A stretch of DNA of 64,000 nucleotides. Source: Streptomyces maremycinicus. Lineage in GTDB: Bacteria; Actinomycetota; Actinomycetes; Streptomycetales; Streptomycetaceae. Location of the stretch: NCBI RefSeq assembly GCF_001184025.1, contig NZ_BBYG01000012.1, forward strand, positions 124,001-188,000, written 5' to 3'. This document shows, piece by piece, positions 63,263-64,000 of the stretch (position 1 is the first letter of the stretch; each line of letters begins with the position of its first letter). The notes under the pieces were generated by a model. The model had not been told where the DNA came from, made no database searches, and saw only the letters and a list, made by a program, of their open reading frames with translations. Position numbers and translations under genes: made by a program.

Positions 63263-64000
63263 CTAGTAGGAGAAGGCCATCGGCTTGTCGGCGTCCCGGG
63301 AGTCGCCGCCGATCTTCGTGGGCGGGTTGAGGTCGGCCTCGGTGAGTTCGGGCGGGCCGGCCTTCACGTACTTCACCAGCAGCTTGACCTCGATGACGGC
63401 GAGGACCGCGTAGAGCGCCGTGAAGACGATCATCGAGGTGAGGACCTCGCCCTGGGAGACCCCGGGGGAGACCGCGTCACGGGTCTGGAGGACTCCGTAG
63501 ACGACCCAGGGCTGGCGGCCCATCTCGGTGAAGATCCAGCCCCAGGAGTTGGCGATCAGCGGGAAGCCCAGGGTCCAGATCGCCGCGAGCCAGTAGAGCC
63601 GGGTGAGCTTGGGGCCGAGTGCCTTGTTCTTGAACAGCACCACATGCGGCACCTCGTCCTCGCCGACCCTCAGGTGCTGAGGCAGCAGGAACTTCTTGCG
63701 GGTGAGCCAGAGTCCTGCCAGGCCGAGCGCGAAGGACGACATGCCGAAGCCGATCATCCAGCGGAATCCCCAGTAGGCGACGGGGATGTTGGGCCGGTAG
63801 TCGCCGGGCCCGTACTTCTCCTGTTCGGCCTTGTTCACATCGTTGATGCCGGGGACGTACGAGCTGAAGTCGTCGTTCGCGAGGAAGGACAGCAGACCCG
63901 GGATCTCGATGGCGACCTTGTTGTGCCCCTCCTCGACGTCGCCGTAGGCGAAGACCGAGAACGGCGCGGGCGCCTCGCCGTCCCACAGGGCCTCGGCGGC
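63263..64000 (-). CDS. cydA: Cytochrome bd oxidase subunit I, C-terminal part (5' end outside the window)
   Basis: The frame runs off the right edge; 245 residues are visible, about half of the normal length. The visible part contains the block PVAYWGFRWMIGFGM and its membrane helix, the GRQPWVVYGVLQTRDAVSP motif of the quinol-oxidase family, and a C-terminal helix (MIVFTALYAVLAVIEV). The N-terminal haem ligands lie outside the window. The segment ANDDFSSYVPGI precedes NKAEQEKYGPGDY. First gene of the cyd operon as far as can be seen. Confidence 0.95.
   Translation of the reverse strand, partial: AAEALWDGEAPAPFSVFAYGDVEEGHNKVAIEIPGLLSFLANDDFSSYVPGINDVNKAEQEKYGPGDYRPNIPVAYWGFRWMIGFGMSSFALGLAGLWLTRKKFLLPQHLRVGEDEVPHVVLFKNKALGPKLTRLYWLAAIWTLGFPLIANSWGWIFTEMGRQPWVVYGVLQTRDAVSPGVSQGEVLTSMIVFTALYAVLAVIEVKLLVKYVKAGPPELTEADLNPPTKIGGDSRDADKPMAFSY

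Overview
The window is a high-GC actinobacterial chromosome segment, almost certainly Streptomyces. Codon third positions are strongly G/C, GTG and TTG starts are common, and many promoters look leaderless. The gene order cydA-cydB-cydCD-GAF kinase, kptA, serS-pheA and the DyP peroxidase/copper cluster matches the Streptomyces core. Perfect parS sites (TGTTTCACGTGAAACA) and clusters of DnaA boxes (TTATCCACA/TTGTCCACA) suggest the origin-proximal part of a linear chromosome.

Layout. 1-8.6 kb: the C-terminus of a large receiver-domain protein, a TetR/MFS pair with twin operators, an acyl-CoA ligase, an ECF sigma factor, and a three-gene coupled cluster resembling the actinobacterial steroid side-chain hydratase/retro-aldolase set (MaoC+DUF35, MaoC, Ltp2-like). 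8.7-11.4 kb: an Asn/Gln-rich secreted protein, an orphan primase-polymerase-domain protein and a probably frameshifted gene. 11.5-16.4 kb: a very small tRNA-Ser-integrated replicating element (int, xis, RepSA-type initiator, zinc-ribbon protein, GntR repressor, one small orphan) bounded by 59-bp att repeats, with no recognisable transfer gene. 16.7-26.9 kb: HtrA-like protease, glycerophosphodiesterase, a HATPase regulator, a SEC-C protein, a likely small RNA, a second primase-polymerase-domain protein, a SpoIIE/PP2C phosphatase and aminopeptidase P. 27-32.7 kb: MocR regulator, MFS exporter behind a GGCA microsatellite, CitG-like protein with a Tat-exported intradiol dioxygenase, and another HATPase.

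32.9-43 kb: an extracytoplasmic copper cluster (membrane protein, YcnI, Sco, PCuAC, CopC-CopD fusion) feeding a Tat-exported DyP peroxidase, then pheA, a 550-bp DnaA-box-rich intergenic region, serS and a HAD phosphatase. 43-48 kb: a dispersed-repeat array, tRNA-Ser(GCU), a heptanucleotide repeat, a small basic protein and two coupled ABC-2 exporter pairs. 48-55 kb: M24 peptidase, hydrolase-SDR fusion, MerR regulator, kptA, an unknown protein, a parS site, an F420-type oxidoreductase and a second HAD phosphatase. 55-64 kb (minus strand): AraC/GyrI-like regulator, LytM endopeptidase, GAF histidine kinase, fused CydDC exporter, three parS sites, cydB and partial cydA, so the cytochrome bd oxidase, its assembly ABC exporter and a likely sensor are co-located.

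All functional names are assigned by reading motifs and recalled families; no database search was run.
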